64,000 nucleotides of DNA, taken from assembly GCF_907165215.1 (NCBI RefSeq), contig NZ_CAJRAY010000083.1, positions 62,001-126,000 of the forward strand, written 5' to 3'. The notes below the pieces were generated by a model. It saw only the letters and a program-made list of their open reading frames with translations, was not told the origin of the DNA and did not search any database. Within the stretch, counting starts at the first letter, position 1; each line of letters opens with the position of its first letter. The position numbers and the translations under genes were made by a program. Below, one piece after another: positions 36,022 to 45,051 of the stretch. The stretch comes from Thermobacillus xylanilyticus (GTDB lineage: Bacteria; Bacillota; Bacilli; Paenibacillales; Paenibacillaceae).

Positions 36022-37017
36022 ATGAAGGCGCTCGTCATTGAAAAACCGAACCATGCCGTCATCAAAGAAGTGCCGTATCCCGAGCCCGGCCCCGGCGAAC
36101 TTACGGTGAAGGTGGAGCGGGTCGGCATCTGCGGCACCGATTTCCATATCTTTGCCGGCACGTTCCTGTCCCCGTACCCGCTCATTCCCGGCCATGAATT
36201 TTCCGGTGTCGTCGACAAGGTGGGCGAAGGGGTCGAGGGCTTTGTTCCCGGCGACCGGGTGACGGCCGATCCGACCCTGCTGTGCGGCGAATGCGAATAT
36301 TGCCTGACCCGCCGCGGCAACCAATGCCTGAAATGGGGAGCGCTGGGCGACACGACCGACGGCGCCATGGCTGAATATGTGAAGCTTCCCGCCCGGAACG
36401 CGGTGAAAATTCCCGATACGATGAGTTTTGCGGAGGCGGCGTTCGTCGAACCGGTGGCTTGCGTCGTGCACGGCATGAACCGGCTCGATCTGAAGATGGG
36501 CGATCGGGTCATCCTGTTCGGCGCCGGCGCCATGGGCTTGCAGCTCATGCAGGCGATCGCCGCGGCCGGCGCTTCCGAGCTCGTCGTCGTCGACGTATCC
36601 CCGAACAAGCTGCAGCTCGCGCTGGGGCTGGGCGCGACGCGGGGCGTGCTCAGCGGGGAGCTGAAGCCGGAAGACTTCCCGCGCGGGTTCGACGCCGTCG
36701 TCGACGCCACCGGTGTACCGGCCGTCATCGAGCGGGCGCTGGGCTTCCTGGGGCCGGCGGGCAAGTTCCTGCAGTTCGGCGTGGCGCCGCAGAACGCGGA
36801 AATCCGCATCAATCCGTTCAAACTGTACCACAAGGACTGGACGCTCATCGGCTCCATGGCGATCAATCATACGTTCCTGCCCGCGTTCCGCTGGGTGAAG
36901 GAGAAGCGGATCAAGCTGGAGCCGCTCGTCTCGAAAGTGATCACGCTCGAGGAAACGCCGGATTTTCTGGCCAGACCGAAGGATCCCGATCTGCTCAAAG
37001 TGCAGATTCAAATCTGA
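36022..37017 (+). CDS. Zinc-dependent alcohol dehydrogenase, polyol-phosphate dehydrogenase-like
   Basis: 331 residues of the medium-chain dehydrogenase family. Catalytic zinc motifs are GICGTDFHIFAG and IPGHEFSGVV; the structural set is CGECEYCLTRRGNQC; the nucleotide fold is GAGAMGLQLMQA followed by VVDVS. It lies in a mannitol-type PTS locus, where MDR-family arabitol-phosphate or galactitol-phosphate dehydrogenases are known, so a polyol phosphate is a plausible substrate; this is inference. GGAGG is 6 nt before ATG 36022. It is only distantly similar to the dehydrogenase at 31247. Confidence 0.82.
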   Translation: MKALVIEKPNHAVIKEVPYPEPGPGELTVKVERVGICGTDFHIFAGTFLSPYPLIPGHEFSGVVDKVGEGVEGFVPGDRVTADPTLLCGECEYCLTRRGNQCLKWGALGDTTDGAMAEYVKLPARNAVKIPDTMSFAEAAFVEPVACVVHGMNRLDLKMGDRVILFGAGAMGLQLMQAIAAAGASELVVVDVSPNKLQLALGLGATRGVLSGELKPEDFPRGFDAVVDATGVPAVIERALGFLGPAGKFLQFGVAPQNAEIRINPFKLYHKDWTLIGSMAINHTFLPAFRWVKEKRIKLEPLVSKVITLEETPDFLARPKDPDLLKVQIQI

Positions 37018-37028
37018 CCGCATGGAAA

Positions 37029-37072
37029 AAGCAGCCTGCGCGGTTCGCACATGCGTGCCGCACGGGCTGCTT
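37029..37072. terminator. Hairpin terminator between convergent genes
   Basis: AAGCAGCC (37029-37036) pairs with GGCTGCTT (37065-37072) around a GC-rich inner region that can fold further. It has an A-run on the left and TTCTCATTT on the right. Confidence 0.65.
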
Positions 37073-37073
37073 C

Positions 37074-37940
37074 TCATTTGGATGCGCGCCGCCTGCGGGA
37101 CTTGAGCGGGCGTTTTTTCCGCGCGATTCGGCGCTGCCCCCGGGAGTAGACGCCGCGCTTGTGGAACGAGAGCGAGCGGTAATTCCGCGCATACCGTCGC
37201 CTCTCGGCCGGCGTGAGGGAGGAGGCGCCGCGGCGGAGATGCAGGTTGCGGGCGGGGAGCAGTTTGACGGCGGACGGATTTTCGCCGTACACCATGTTGC
37301 CGTACGTCTCGTACTCGGAGAATCCGAAGTTGCGCGTCCGGTCGATGCTGTCGATGATCGCCCGGTACCACGGCTTGCCGTGCCGCGCTTCGAGCATGGC
37401 TTTGAACCGGTAGAGCTTGTGCCGGTCGAACAGCATGTAGTGCGCGACGAACGACACTTTCGCTTTCCGGCGGCGTCCCGTCAGCCTGCGGTACGTCCGG
37501 AAATATTCGGGCTGGCTCCAGCGCCGGTAATAGAAGACGGTCTTGCCGTCGATCCGGAACCGGTGCGGACGGATCAGCACCGTGTCGGCGTCCATGACGA
37601 GGAAATGCCGCCGGCGGACGAGACGGTCGCCGCTCAGCTTGAGCAGCTGCTGATAGAGCCATCCGGACCGCTCCCACCGCTTCGACCGGTAGCGGATCCG
37701 GCTTTTCGGCAGCGGCTCGATCAGCCGCTCGTTCACGAAGACGCAGCCTTTGCGCGCGCAGATTGCGCGGATCCGCGGGCTGTCCGGCGATACGACATAG
37801 ATCGTGCCGATCGGATGCCGGACCATGCTCCGGATACTGTCGATCGTGTGCGGCAGCGTGCCGGCATCTTTGTCGACGGCCGGAATGAGCACGTCGATCG
37901 GTTCGCCTGAACCCGAAATATGGACAAGGCCGGCAGTCAT
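37074..37940 (-). CDS. Glycosyltransferase-like DUF6492 protein
   Basis: 288 residues. The N-terminal region IDVLIPAVDKDAGTLPHTID and the motif LVMDADTVLIRP (a D-x-D site) mark a nucleotide-sugar-dependent glycosyltransferase fold, as annotated for DUF6492. The C-terminal 35 residues are very basic (KKRPLKSRRRR). It follows the sugar-nucleotide gene by 4 nt and the ribosome site GGGGTGA overlaps that gene's stop, so the two form an operon. It may transfer mannose, but that is a guess from the neighbour. Confidence 0.75.
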   Translation of the reverse strand: MTAGLVHISGSGEPIDVLIPAVDKDAGTLPHTIDSIRSMVRHPIGTIYVVSPDSPRIRAICARKGCVFVNERLIEPLPKSRIRYRSKRWERSGWLYQQLLKLSGDRLVRRRHFLVMDADTVLIRPHRFRIDGKTVFYYRRWSQPEYFRTYRRLTGRRRKAKVSFVAHYMLFDRHKLYRFKAMLEARHGKPWYRAIIDSIDRTRNFGFSEYETYGNMVYGENPSAVKLLPARNLHLRRGASSLTPAERRRYARNYRSLSFHKRGVYSRGQRRIARKKRPLKSRRRRASK

Positions 37941-37944
37941 AAGC

Positions 37945-39282
37945 TCACCCCGGTTCGTTCGCATCGTCTTGCTCCAGCATATGCGCCGGCCCGCCGTTGT
38001 GCACTTCGATCAGCTCCATGCCGGAATCGGTTTGGAGGGCATAGCGTTCGCCGCGCGCCAGGAGGACCGTTTCCCCCCGGCGGAGCGGCTTGAGGCTCCC
38101 GTCCAGCCGCAGCAGCGTCCCTTCGCCCGACAGCACCGTGATCAGGGTATCGCCGCCGGGTTCTTCCGGCATCTGCCGGACCGCGCCCGGGGTCAAGGAC
38201 GCCAGCGCGATCGTCCGCCCGCCGCTGTCCGGGGCGTCCGCATGGATGACGCGCCGGACGCCCCAGGCGTATTCGCCGTACATCGGGCGTCCGGCATGCG
38301 GGGGAAGGTCCCGCACCCGGCTGCTCTGCGACTTGTCGGCGACGAGGATGCCGTCCGGACCGGCGGCCGCGATGATGCCGCTTACGCCGATGACATGGAT
38401 CGGGATATGCAGTTCGTTGACGATGTGCGAGCCGCGCGCATCGCCGATGATCGCGCCCGGACCGACGACGGACGTCCCGAGATGGTCGGACAGGGAAGAC
38501 CAGCTCCCGAGATCGCGCCACAGGCCGTCGTGCCGGAGGACGATCGCCTCCGGCTCGCGTTCGGCGATCTCCCGGTCGAAGCAGTCCGCTTCCCGCCGTC
38601 CGTACAGCTCCTGCAGGCTGCCGTAGTCGGCGGGCAGTTCCCGTTCCGCCATCGAGGCGAGCAGGTACTTCAGCCGGAACGCGAACACGCCGCAGTTCCA
38701 GAGCGCGCCGTCCCGAATCAGCTTCTCCGCATCCGACGCGGCGGGTTTCTCGGCGAATCGCCGCACGGCGGCATGGCCGCCGGACGGCACGGCGCCCTCC
38801 GGCACGATGTAGCCGAACTGATCGGACGGATGCGAGGGAACGGTGCCGATCAGGGCGAGCTTCGCCCCCGTCTGCTCCAGCGCGTCGGGAAGCCGGGCGA
38901 TCGTCCGGAAGAACGTTTCGTCCACGAGCGGATCGGCAGGCATGACGCAGACGATCTCGTCCGGGTCCGCGGACAGCACCGAATGGAGATAGGCAGCGGC
39001 AAGCGCCGCCGCCATGTAGGTGCCGCGCCGCCCGGGCTCGGGAATGACCAGCCCGCTTCCGCCGATCCGGCGCCGCAGCAGGGCCGTCTGGTCGCGGCGG
39101 ATGACGAACAGGGCGGACGACAGCATGCCCGCTTCTTCCAATTGCCGGCACAGCCGCCGGACCATCGATTCCCGTCCCCCTCCGGGAGCGGGCAGCAGGT
39201 CGAGAAACAGCTTCGAGCGGATATCATTTGAAAGCGGCCGCAGCCGGGTGCCGGAACCGCCGCACAACAGGACAAGTCGCAT
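37945..39282 (-). CDS. Mannose-1-phosphate guanylyltransferase-like protein with cupin domain
   Basis: 445 residues. The nucleotidyltransferase domain (about 1-270) opens with LVLLCGGSGTRLRPLSND and contains MPADPLVDE, WNCGVFAF and DLGSWSSL. A mannose-6-phosphate isomerase-type cupin follows (about 330-445: LITVLSGEGTLLRLDG, AHMLEQDD). It would make GDP-mannose for a polysaccharide or coat glycan. GGAGG is 9 nt before the ATG. Cotranscribed with the DUF6492 gene. Confidence 0.85.
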   Translation of the reverse strand: MRLVLLCGGSGTRLRPLSNDIRSKLFLDLLPAPGGGRESMVRRLCRQLEEAGMLSSALFVIRRDQTALLRRRIGGSGLVIPEPGRRGTYMAAALAAAYLHSVLSADPDEIVCVMPADPLVDETFFRTIARLPDALEQTGAKLALIGTVPSHPSDQFGYIVPEGAVPSGGHAAVRRFAEKPAASDAEKLIRDGALWNCGVFAFRLKYLLASMAERELPADYGSLQELYGRREADCFDREIAEREPEAIVLRHDGLWRDLGSWSSLSDHLGTSVVGPGAIIGDARGSHIVNELHIPIHVIGVSGIIAAAGPDGILVADKSQSSRVRDLPPHAGRPMYGEYAWGVRRVIHADAPDSGGRTIALASLTPGAVRQMPEEPGGDTLITVLSGEGTLLRLDGSLKPLRRGETVLLARGERYALQTDSGMELIEVHNGGPAHMLEQDDANEPG

Positions 39283-39456
39283 CCTCGCATGCCTCCCGGA
39301 TCCATTCGTTCGAGCGTCTCGACTATCCTATGTGGTTCGGGGCGCGATGTCCGGGCGGAAGCAGCCTCTTTTTTGCATCGGCGGCGCCAAGGATTGACCC
39401 CCGGCGGGTGATGGTGGATAATGGCGTTATGTGACTTGCGGAGGGAGATGCTGAGG

Positions 39457-40794
39457 ATGGATTGGCGCAGAGTATCGGTGCTGGCCGGCATTGTCATGGC
39501 CATGCTCGTCTCGGCGATGGATACGACGATCATCAACACGACGATGCCGACGATTGCGGAAGAACTGGGACAGTTCCATCTGTACGCGTGGACTTTCGCT
39601 TCCTATATGATCTTCACGACGGTGCTGGCACCGATCGCCGGCCGGCTTTCCGACATGTACGGGAGGAAAAAGGTGCTGCTGGCGGGGCTCGTCCTGTTCC
39701 TGCTCGGATCGCTGCTGTGCGGCGCCGCGCAGTCGATGGTGCAGCTTGTTCTTTTCCGCGCCGTCCAGGGCATCGGGGCGGGCATCATGAACCCGTTCCC
39801 GGCGATCATCGCGGGGGATCTGTTCTCCGTCGAGAAGCGTGGACGCATCCAGGCGCTGTTCACGGCGATGTGGGGGCTGTCGGGGGTCATTGCGCCGCTG
39901 CTCGGCTCGCTGTTCGTCGAGTATTGGACATGGCGGTGGATTTTCTTCGTCAACATTCCGATCTGCATCGTATCGATTCTGCTGCTGCTGCCTTATCGCG
40001 AGGTGTACCAGCCGCGGCCGGCCGCCATCGACTACGCCGGCACGGTGCTGTTCACGGCCGGGGTCAGTCTGCTCCTCATGACGACGGTTGTGGAAAGCGG
40101 AATTGCACTGTACGCCGCGGGCGGACTCGCGCTGCTCGCGCTGTTCGTGCAGTGGGAACGCCGCCACGCGTCGCCGCTGCTGCCGCTCAATCTGTTCCGC
40201 AACCGCCAGGTGACCTGGATCAATGTGAACGGATTTCTGGCGAACGCGGCGCTGTTCGGCGCAAGCACTTATCTTCCGTATTATCTGCAGGACCAGGGCT
40301 GGTCCATCTTCATGAGCGGCGTCGCCATGCTCGGCATGACCGGCGGCTGGATGATCGCTTCGGTGCCGGCGGGCCGCTGGATTCTGAACTACGGCTACCG
40401 ACCGCTCATCGTGCTCGGCAATCTGCTGCAGGTTGTTTCGGCGGCCATGTTCCTGCTGCTCGGCACGTTCAACGATTTCTGGTTCGTACTTATCCTGTCG
40501 TTCCCGCTCGGAATTGCGTTCGGCATGCTGTCGACCGTGTCGATCATCGGGGTGCAGCAGCTGGTGGCGCCCGACCAGAAGGGCGTCTCGACGTCGCTGC
40601 AGATGTTCGCGCGGAACATCGGCACGACGTTCGGCGTCACGCTGATGGGCGCGATGCTCGCGAAGGCGCCGGAGGTGGCGGAAGGATTCCGCTGGATGTT
40701 CCTGTACGGCACCGCCGGCAGTCTCGTGTCGCTGGCCACCGCGTTCCTGATCCGCGGCGGCCGGCCGGCGCGGGAAGTGAACGCCGGCGCATGA
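39457..40794 (+). CDS. MFS multidrug exporter, EmrB/QacA (DHA2) type
   Basis: 445 residues, about 12-14 helices. It opens with the DHA2 motif D1 region (MDTTIINTTMPTIAEELG), followed by the motif A-like loop GRLSDMYGRKKVL. The start is uncertain: GGAGGG (39440-39445) is 11 nt from ATG 39457 and 2 nt from ATG 39448. It is monocistronic with a terminator at 40800. Substrate unknown. Confidence 0.87.
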   Translation: MDWRRVSVLAGIVMAMLVSAMDTTIINTTMPTIAEELGQFHLYAWTFASYMIFTTVLAPIAGRLSDMYGRKKVLLAGLVLFLLGSLLCGAAQSMVQLVLFRAVQGIGAGIMNPFPAIIAGDLFSVEKRGRIQALFTAMWGLSGVIAPLLGSLFVEYWTWRWIFFVNIPICIVSILLLLPYREVYQPRPAAIDYAGTVLFTAGVSLLLMTTVVESGIALYAAGGLALLALFVQWERRHASPLLPLNLFRNRQVTWINVNGFLANAALFGASTYLPYYLQDQGWSIFMSGVAMLGMTGGWMIASVPAGRWILNYGYRPLIVLGNLLQVVSAAMFLLLGTFNDFWFVLILSFPLGIAFGMLSTVSIIGVQQLVAPDQKGVSTSLQMFARNIGTTFGVTLMGAMLAKAPEVAEGFRWMFLYGTAGSLVSLATAFLIRGGRPAREVNAGA

Positions 40795-40799
40795 ATCAT

Positions 40800-40838
40800 G
40801 GACCGCTTCGGCTGCTTCGGGCCGGGCGGTCCTTCTTT
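40800..40838 (+). terminator. Terminator after the MFS gene
   Basis: GGACCGC (40800-40806) pairs with GCGGTCC (40826-40832), with an inner CGGC/GCCG pairing, followed by TTCTTT. Confidence 0.65.
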
Positions 40839-41013
40839 GCGCGCACCGGTTACGATTGAAGATCCCGGACTTTTTTGCATCACAACGATTTTTTTTTGAT
40901 TGAATGCTTGCAATCATCCGCTGATTGGAATATAAGGAATATTTGGTTGTTGCGTTTGCGGGATCAGATCACAATAATACAAAGTAGCACATGGGAAAAG
41001 GGAGAGGACATTC

Positions 41014-41874
41014 ATGAAAAAAACAGCCGCCATCCTGCTCGCGGCACTGCTTGCGGTTGCGGTCATCGGCTGCGGCTCAGGCAACAGCAACAAGGACCAG
41101 GCAAGCTCGGGCGTGAAGGTCATCGACATTCCGCTCACGGAAGAAGAGTACGCCTTCGGGGTGGACAAGAATCAACCGGAGCTTCTGGAGCAAGTGAATG
41201 AGTTCATCGCCAAGATCAAGGAAGACGGAACGCTCGATGAGATCCTGAACCGTTATTTCGGCGACGGAGAACCTCAGCCGGTCACTTCCGCGGAACTGGA
41301 CACCGGCAAGGACCAACTGGTCGTCGCGACCAACGCGGCTTTTGAGCCGTTCGAGTATATGAAGGGCGACAAATACTACGGCGTTGACATGGAGATCGCC
41401 GCGCTGCTCGCCGAGCATCTGGGCAAAGAACTTGTCATCAGCAACATGGACTTCGACGCCGTTGTGCTGTCCGTCGGCCAGGGCAAAGCGGATATCGGCA
41501 TGGCCGGTCTTACGGTCAATGAGGAGCGCAAGCAATACGTGGAGTTCTCGGAGAAATACTATGACGCTGCGCAGTTGGTCATCGTGAAAGCTTCCGATAC
41601 CCGGTTCGACGACAGCAAGACGGCCGCCGATGTGGAAGCGGTACTGGCCGGACTGACGAAGGAGAACAAGGTCGGGTTCCAGACCGGCACGACGGCACAG
41701 TTCTATGTGGAAGGCGACGAAGATTGGGGATTCCCGGGACTCAATGTGACCGGCGTCGGCTACCGCAATGGTTCGCTGGCCGTTCAGGATATGCTCAACG
41801 GCAATGTTGAACTGGTCATCATCGACGAGGCGCCGGCGAAGTTCATTGCCGCCGCGATCAACGAATTGCAATAA
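41014..41874 (+). CDS. Amino-acid ABC substrate-binding lipoprotein with circularly permuted domain order
   Basis: 286 residues, lipobox VIGC (Cys20). The fold is SBP_bac_3 (VVATNAAFEPFEYMKG, GVDMEIAALLAEHLGKEL, ADIGMAGLTVNEERK), but its order is unusual. The helical tail that normally ends such proteins (EEYAFGVDKNQPELLEQVNE ... LDEILNRYFG) stands at residues 42-83, before the canonical first strand, and the protein stops after VIIDEAPAKFIAAAINELQ without a tail. This is a circular permutation. It binds an amino acid, probably polar, for the following permease and ATPase. Confidence 0.88.
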   Translation: MKKTAAILLAALLAVAVIGCGSGNSNKDQASSGVKVIDIPLTEEEYAFGVDKNQPELLEQVNEFIAKIKEDGTLDEILNRYFGDGEPQPVTSAELDTGKDQLVVATNAAFEPFEYMKGDKYYGVDMEIAALLAEHLGKELVISNMDFDAVVLSVGQGKADIGMAGLTVNEERKQYVEFSEKYYDAAQLVIVKASDTRFDDSKTAADVEAVLAGLTKENKVGFQTGTTAQFYVEGDEDWGFPGLNVTGVGYRNGSLAVQDMLNGNVELVIIDEAPAKFIAAAINELQ

Positions 41875-41926
41875 AGACAGGCGGATGCAGACGCTGGCAT
41901 CCAGGCAAAGCTTGAACAGATTCGAT

Positions 41927-41952
41927 GATACTCCGCCGGAGGGCGGAGTATC
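41927..41952 (+). other. Intercistronic hairpin after the binding-protein gene
   Basis: GATACTCCGCC (41927-41937) and GGCGGAGTATC (41942-41952) form a perfect 11-bp stem with loop GGAG and no T-tract. Such hairpins often protect the binding-protein mRNA and lower expression of the downstream permease. Confidence 0.65.
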
Positions 41953-41972
41953 TCCGCGTTTGGGAGCGTGTC

Positions 41973-42683
41973 ATGGGAAATTTTGACAAGAAGCTGGAGC
42001 GGTTCTGGGAGGTCTTCATCGAGCATGGCGGATACGTCAAGGTGCTTACCGGACTGCAAAATACGGTCTACATCGCGGTCGCGGGCCTGGCCATCGGTAT
42101 CCTGATCGGTACGCTCATCGCCATCATCCGGGTATCGCCCAAAAACAACGGATTGCTGAAAACCCTGAACAGCCTGTGCGTTTTCTATGTCGGATTGTTC
42201 AGAGGAACGCCGATCGTCGTGCAGCTGCTCGTCGCCTACTATGTCATGTTGCCGATGATTGGCGTCAACATCCCCGCACTACAGGTGTGCGTGCTCGTCT
42301 TCGGGCTGAACAGCGCCGCTTATGTGTCGGAGATCATGCGCAGCGGCATCCTGTCCGTCGATCCCGGCCAGATGGAGGCGGGCCGGGCCCTCGGTCTGAA
42401 CTACCGCGTCACCATGCTGAAGATCGTCATTCCGCAAGCCGTGAAGAACATCGTGCCGACGCTTGGCAACGAATTCATTTCGCTGATCAAGGAAACCTCC
42501 GTCGTAAGCTTCGTCGGCGCGGCCGATCTGTATGTGGCCTTCAACTATATCGGCTCGAACAATTACGAATTCATGGTGCCTTATCTCGTCATGGCCTTGA
42601 TCTACATTGCCCTGGTTGCCGTCGCTGCGCTGATCATCAGGCAATTGGAAAGGAGCCTGAGAAAAAGTGATAGACGTCATTGA
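41973..42683 (+). CDS. Amino-acid ABC permease (HisM/GlnP type)
   Basis: 236 residues, five or six helices. [15 protein letters not shown] and the EAA loop [20 protein letters not shown] are typical of polar amino-acid permeases. ATG 41973 has GGGAG 6 nt upstream. It overlaps the ATPase start by 17 nt. Confidence 0.92.
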   Translation: MGNFDKKLERFWEVFIEHGGYVKVLTGLQNTVYIAVAGLAIGILIGTLIAIIRVSPKNNGLLKTLNSLCVFYVGLFRGTPIVVQLLVAYYVMLPMIGVNIPALQVCVLVFGLNSAAYVSEIMRSGILSVDPGQMEAGRALGLNYRVTMLKIVIPQAVKNIVPTLGNEFISLIKETSVVSFVGAADLYVAFNYIGSNNYEFMVPYLVMALIYIALVAVAALIIRQLERSLRKSDRRH

Positions 42684-43491
42684 TCTGAAGAAGACCTACG
42701 GCAAGCTGGACGTGCTGAAGGGGATTACGACCTCGATCAAGCCGGGCGAGAAGATCGCGATTATCGGACCGTCCGGAAGCGGCAAGAGCACCTTCCTCCG
42801 CTGCCTGAACCGGATGGAAGAACCGACGAGCGGCTTGATCATCTTCAACGGTCAGGGTATTACCGACCGGAAGGCGGATATCGACGCCCACCGCCGCCAG
42901 ATGGGCATGGTGTTCCAGCATTTCAACCTGTTCAACAACAAGACCGTGCTCGACAACATCATGCTGGCGCCGGTCTACCTGGCCTTGCGCGATCTGCGCA
43001 GGCTGAAATGGCGGAACCGGCTCATCCGGCTGCGCAATCTGTTCCGCCGCGAGAAGCTGCCGCTCCATCCGATCAACACGAGCAAGGCGCAGATCAAGGC
43101 CGAGGCGCGGGAGACGGCCCTGCGGCTCTTGAAGCGCATCGGCCTGGAGGACAAGGCGCATGTGTATCCGTCCACTCTGTCCGGCGGGCAGAAGCAGCGC
43201 ATCGCGATCGTCCGCGCGCTGGCGATGAATCCGAAGGTCATGCTGTTCGACGAGCCGACTTCGGCGCTCGATCCGGAGATGGTCGGCGAGGTGCTGGATC
43301 TGATCCGGCAGCTGGCCCACGAGGGCATGACCATGGTGATCGTCACCCATGAGATGGGATTCGCCCGGGAAGTGGCGACCCGGGTGCTGTTCATGGACGG
43401 GGGGAGCATCGTGGAGGACGACGCACCGGAACGCATTTTCACGAATCCGCAGCATCCGCGGACGAAGGAGTTCTTGTCCAAGGTGTTGTAA
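42667..43491 (+). CDS. Amino-acid ABC ATPase (GlnQ type) with a basic insertion
   Basis: 274 residues. Walker [11 protein letters not shown]-loop QHFNLF, signature [15 protein letters not shown], Walker [13 protein letters not shown]. Between the Q-loop and the signature it carries roughly 30 extra residues rich in Arg/Lys/Leu (about 105-140, with [20 protein letters not shown]), which GlnQ-type proteins normally lack. The GTG start overlaps the permease gene, with GGAAAGGA about 11 nt upstream. Followed by a strong terminator. Confidence 0.92.
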   Translation: MIDVIDLKKTYGKLDVLKGITTSIKPGEKIAIIGPSGSGKSTFLRCLNRMEEPTSGLIIFNGQGITDRKADIDAHRRQMGMVFQHFNLFNNKTVLDNIMLAPVYLALRDLRRLKWRNRLIRLRNLFRREKLPLHPINTSKAQIKAEARETALRLLKRIGLEDKAHVYPSTLSGGQKQRIAIVRALAMNPKVMLFDEPTSALDPEMVGEVLDLIRQLAHEGMTMVIVTHEMGFAREVATRVLFMDGGSIVEDDAPERIFTNPQHPRTKEFLSKVL

Positions 43492-43497
43492 GAAGCG

Positions 43498-43540
43498 AAA
43501 AAGTACGGTTCGCCTGGTTGAGGCGGGCCGTACTTTTTTT
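43498..43540 (+). terminator. Strong rho-independent terminator
   Basis: AAAAAGTACGG (43498-43508) pairs with CCGTACTTTTT, with an inner CGCCT/AGGCG stem, ending in a run of seven T. It separates the ABC operon from the repeat array that follows. Confidence 0.9.
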
Positions 43541-43563
43541 GTGAGTCTGGCATGGGGCGGGGT

Positions 43564-44096
43564 TGTAACGCGGTATGCGCGTTACAGTGTGCGGCGAGCG
43601 GCTCCGTGCGAGTCTGTAGCGTGGTATTCACGTTACAGCGTGAGGCGTTCCGCCCCGAGCGGGTCTGTAGCGCGGTATTCACGTTACAGCGTGCGATGAG
43701 CCGCCCCGAGCGGTGCCGTAGCGTGGTATGCGCGTTACAGTGTGCGATGAACCGCCCCGAGCGGTGCCGTAGCGTGGTATCCACGTTACAACGCGGGGCG
43801 AGCGGCTCCGAGCGAGTCTGTAGCGTGGTATTCACGTTACAGCGTGGAGCGAGCGGCTCCGAGCGAGTCTGTAGCGTGGTATTCACGTTACAGCGCGGGA
43901 CGAGCGGCTCCGAGCGGTGCCGTAGCGTGGTATCCACGTTACAGCGCGGGGCGAGCGGCTCCGAGCGAGTCTGTAGCGTGGTATTCACGTTACAACGTGC
44001 GGCGAGCCGACCCGAGCGAGTCTGTAGCGTGGTATTCACGTTACAGCGTGGAGCGAGCCGCTCCGGGCGGGTCTGTAACGCGGTATCCGCGTTACG
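43564..44096. repeat. Array A: 11 tandem 51-bp units, each with a 25-bp dyad
   Basis: Dyads begin at 43564, 43615, 43666, 43717, 43768, 43819, 43870, 43921, 43972, 44023 and 44074, exactly 51 bp apart. The common unit has arms CTGTAGCGTG and CACGTTACAG around a 5-nt loop (GTATT/C/G), then a 26-bp spacer that is itself conserved (GAGCGGCTCCGAGCG core). The outermost units use TGTAACGCG/CGCGTTAC instead, with both arms changed together. The array lies between a terminator and the 3' end of a convergent gene. Both strands stay open in one frame only because 51 is 17 codons. Confidence 0.95.
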
Positions 44097-45051
44097 TCGT
44101 CCCTGCGAGTTCTTTTTCCCGGGGCTTCCGGTCCTCGAGGAACTGCCTGCCGTATTCGCCGTGCGGATGGATCTGCGCGTGTTCGGTCTGGATGGTGGCG
44201 TGCATGATTTTGTATTTTTCCTTCAGCATCTCGTTGATCGCGAGGATGACGCAGAACGGCTGGATGTCGGCGCGGATGAAGACGTGGGCGGTCAGGATGT
44301 TGTGGTCGGTCGAGATCGCCCAGAAATGCATCTCATGAACGTCCAGCACGCCTTCCACCTTCGCGATGTCCTTCCGGATCTCCTCCAGCTCGTACCCCTC
44401 CGGCACCGATTCCATCAGGACGCGGAACGACTGCCGGATGATCTTCGCCCCGCCGCCGAAAATGATCCCGCCGATGATGATGCTGATGATCGGGTCGAAC
44501 AGATGCCAGCCCGTGAAGTAAATGAGCGCAGCCGACACGATGACGCCGATCGAGCTGAGCAGATCGCCGATGAAATGCCACAGCGCGCTCTTGATGTTCA
44601 GGTTGTTCTCTTCCTTCATGCTGCGGCTGAGGACGATCGTCAGGACGATGTTGACGATAAGGCCGATGACGGCGATCGTCAGCATGATGCCGTAGTCGAT
44701 CTCGGGCCGCGTCACGAACCGGCGCGCGCCTTCGATGAAGATGCCGACGGAGATGGCGCACAGCGCGAGGCCGTTCAGCAGCGCGGCGATCGTCTCGAAC
44801 CGCAGATAGCCATAGGTGTAGCGGGAATTCGGCCTGCGCGACGCCAGCTGCACCGCGAGCAGGCTGAGCCCCAGGGCGGCGACGTCGGAGATCATGTGGG
44901 CGGAGTCGGACAGGAGCGCCAGCGATTTCGAGACGATGCCGCCGATCACTTCGACGATCGTGAAGAACAGGGTAAGACCGAGCACGATCCACAACGTGCG
45001 CCGGGATGCCGCCTGTTCCTTGACGTGCGCGAGATGATGGAAATCGCCCAT
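44092..45051 (-). CDS. Cation diffusion facilitator (CzcD/ZitB-type metal efflux)
   Basis: 319 residues. Six helices with the metal-site motifs SDSAHMISD (helix 2) and HFIGD (helix 5), then a cytosolic C-terminal domain (EVEGVLDVHEMHFWAIST-like region). It exports Zn2+ or a similar divalent ion in exchange for protons. AAGGAGG is 8 nt before the ATG. Its stop codon (TAA, 44092-44094) is formed by the last unit of array A, so the array abuts the coding end. Confidence 0.93.
   Translation of the reverse strand: MGDFHHLAHVKEQAASRRTLWIVLGLTLFFTIVEVIGGIVSKSLALLSDSAHMISDVAALGLSLLAVQLASRRPNSRYTYGYLRFETIAALLNGLALCAISVGIFIEGARRFVTRPEIDYGIMLTIAVIGLIVNIVLTIVLSRSMKEENNLNIKSALWHFIGDLLSSIGVIVSAALIYFTGWHLFDPIISIIIGGIIFGGGAKIIRQSFRVLMESVPEGYELEEIRKDIAKVEGVLDVHEMHFWAISTDHNILTAHVFIRADIQPFCVILAINEMLKEKYKIMHATIQTEHAQIHPHGEYGRQFLEDRKPREKELAGTT

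Noticed and set aside
43564-44096. CRISPR array
   Set aside because: The spacers of array A are homologous to each other, no cas genes are present, and the repeated part is a short palindrome with variable centre. Array B has diverse spacers but only a 20-bp dyad and no cas genes.
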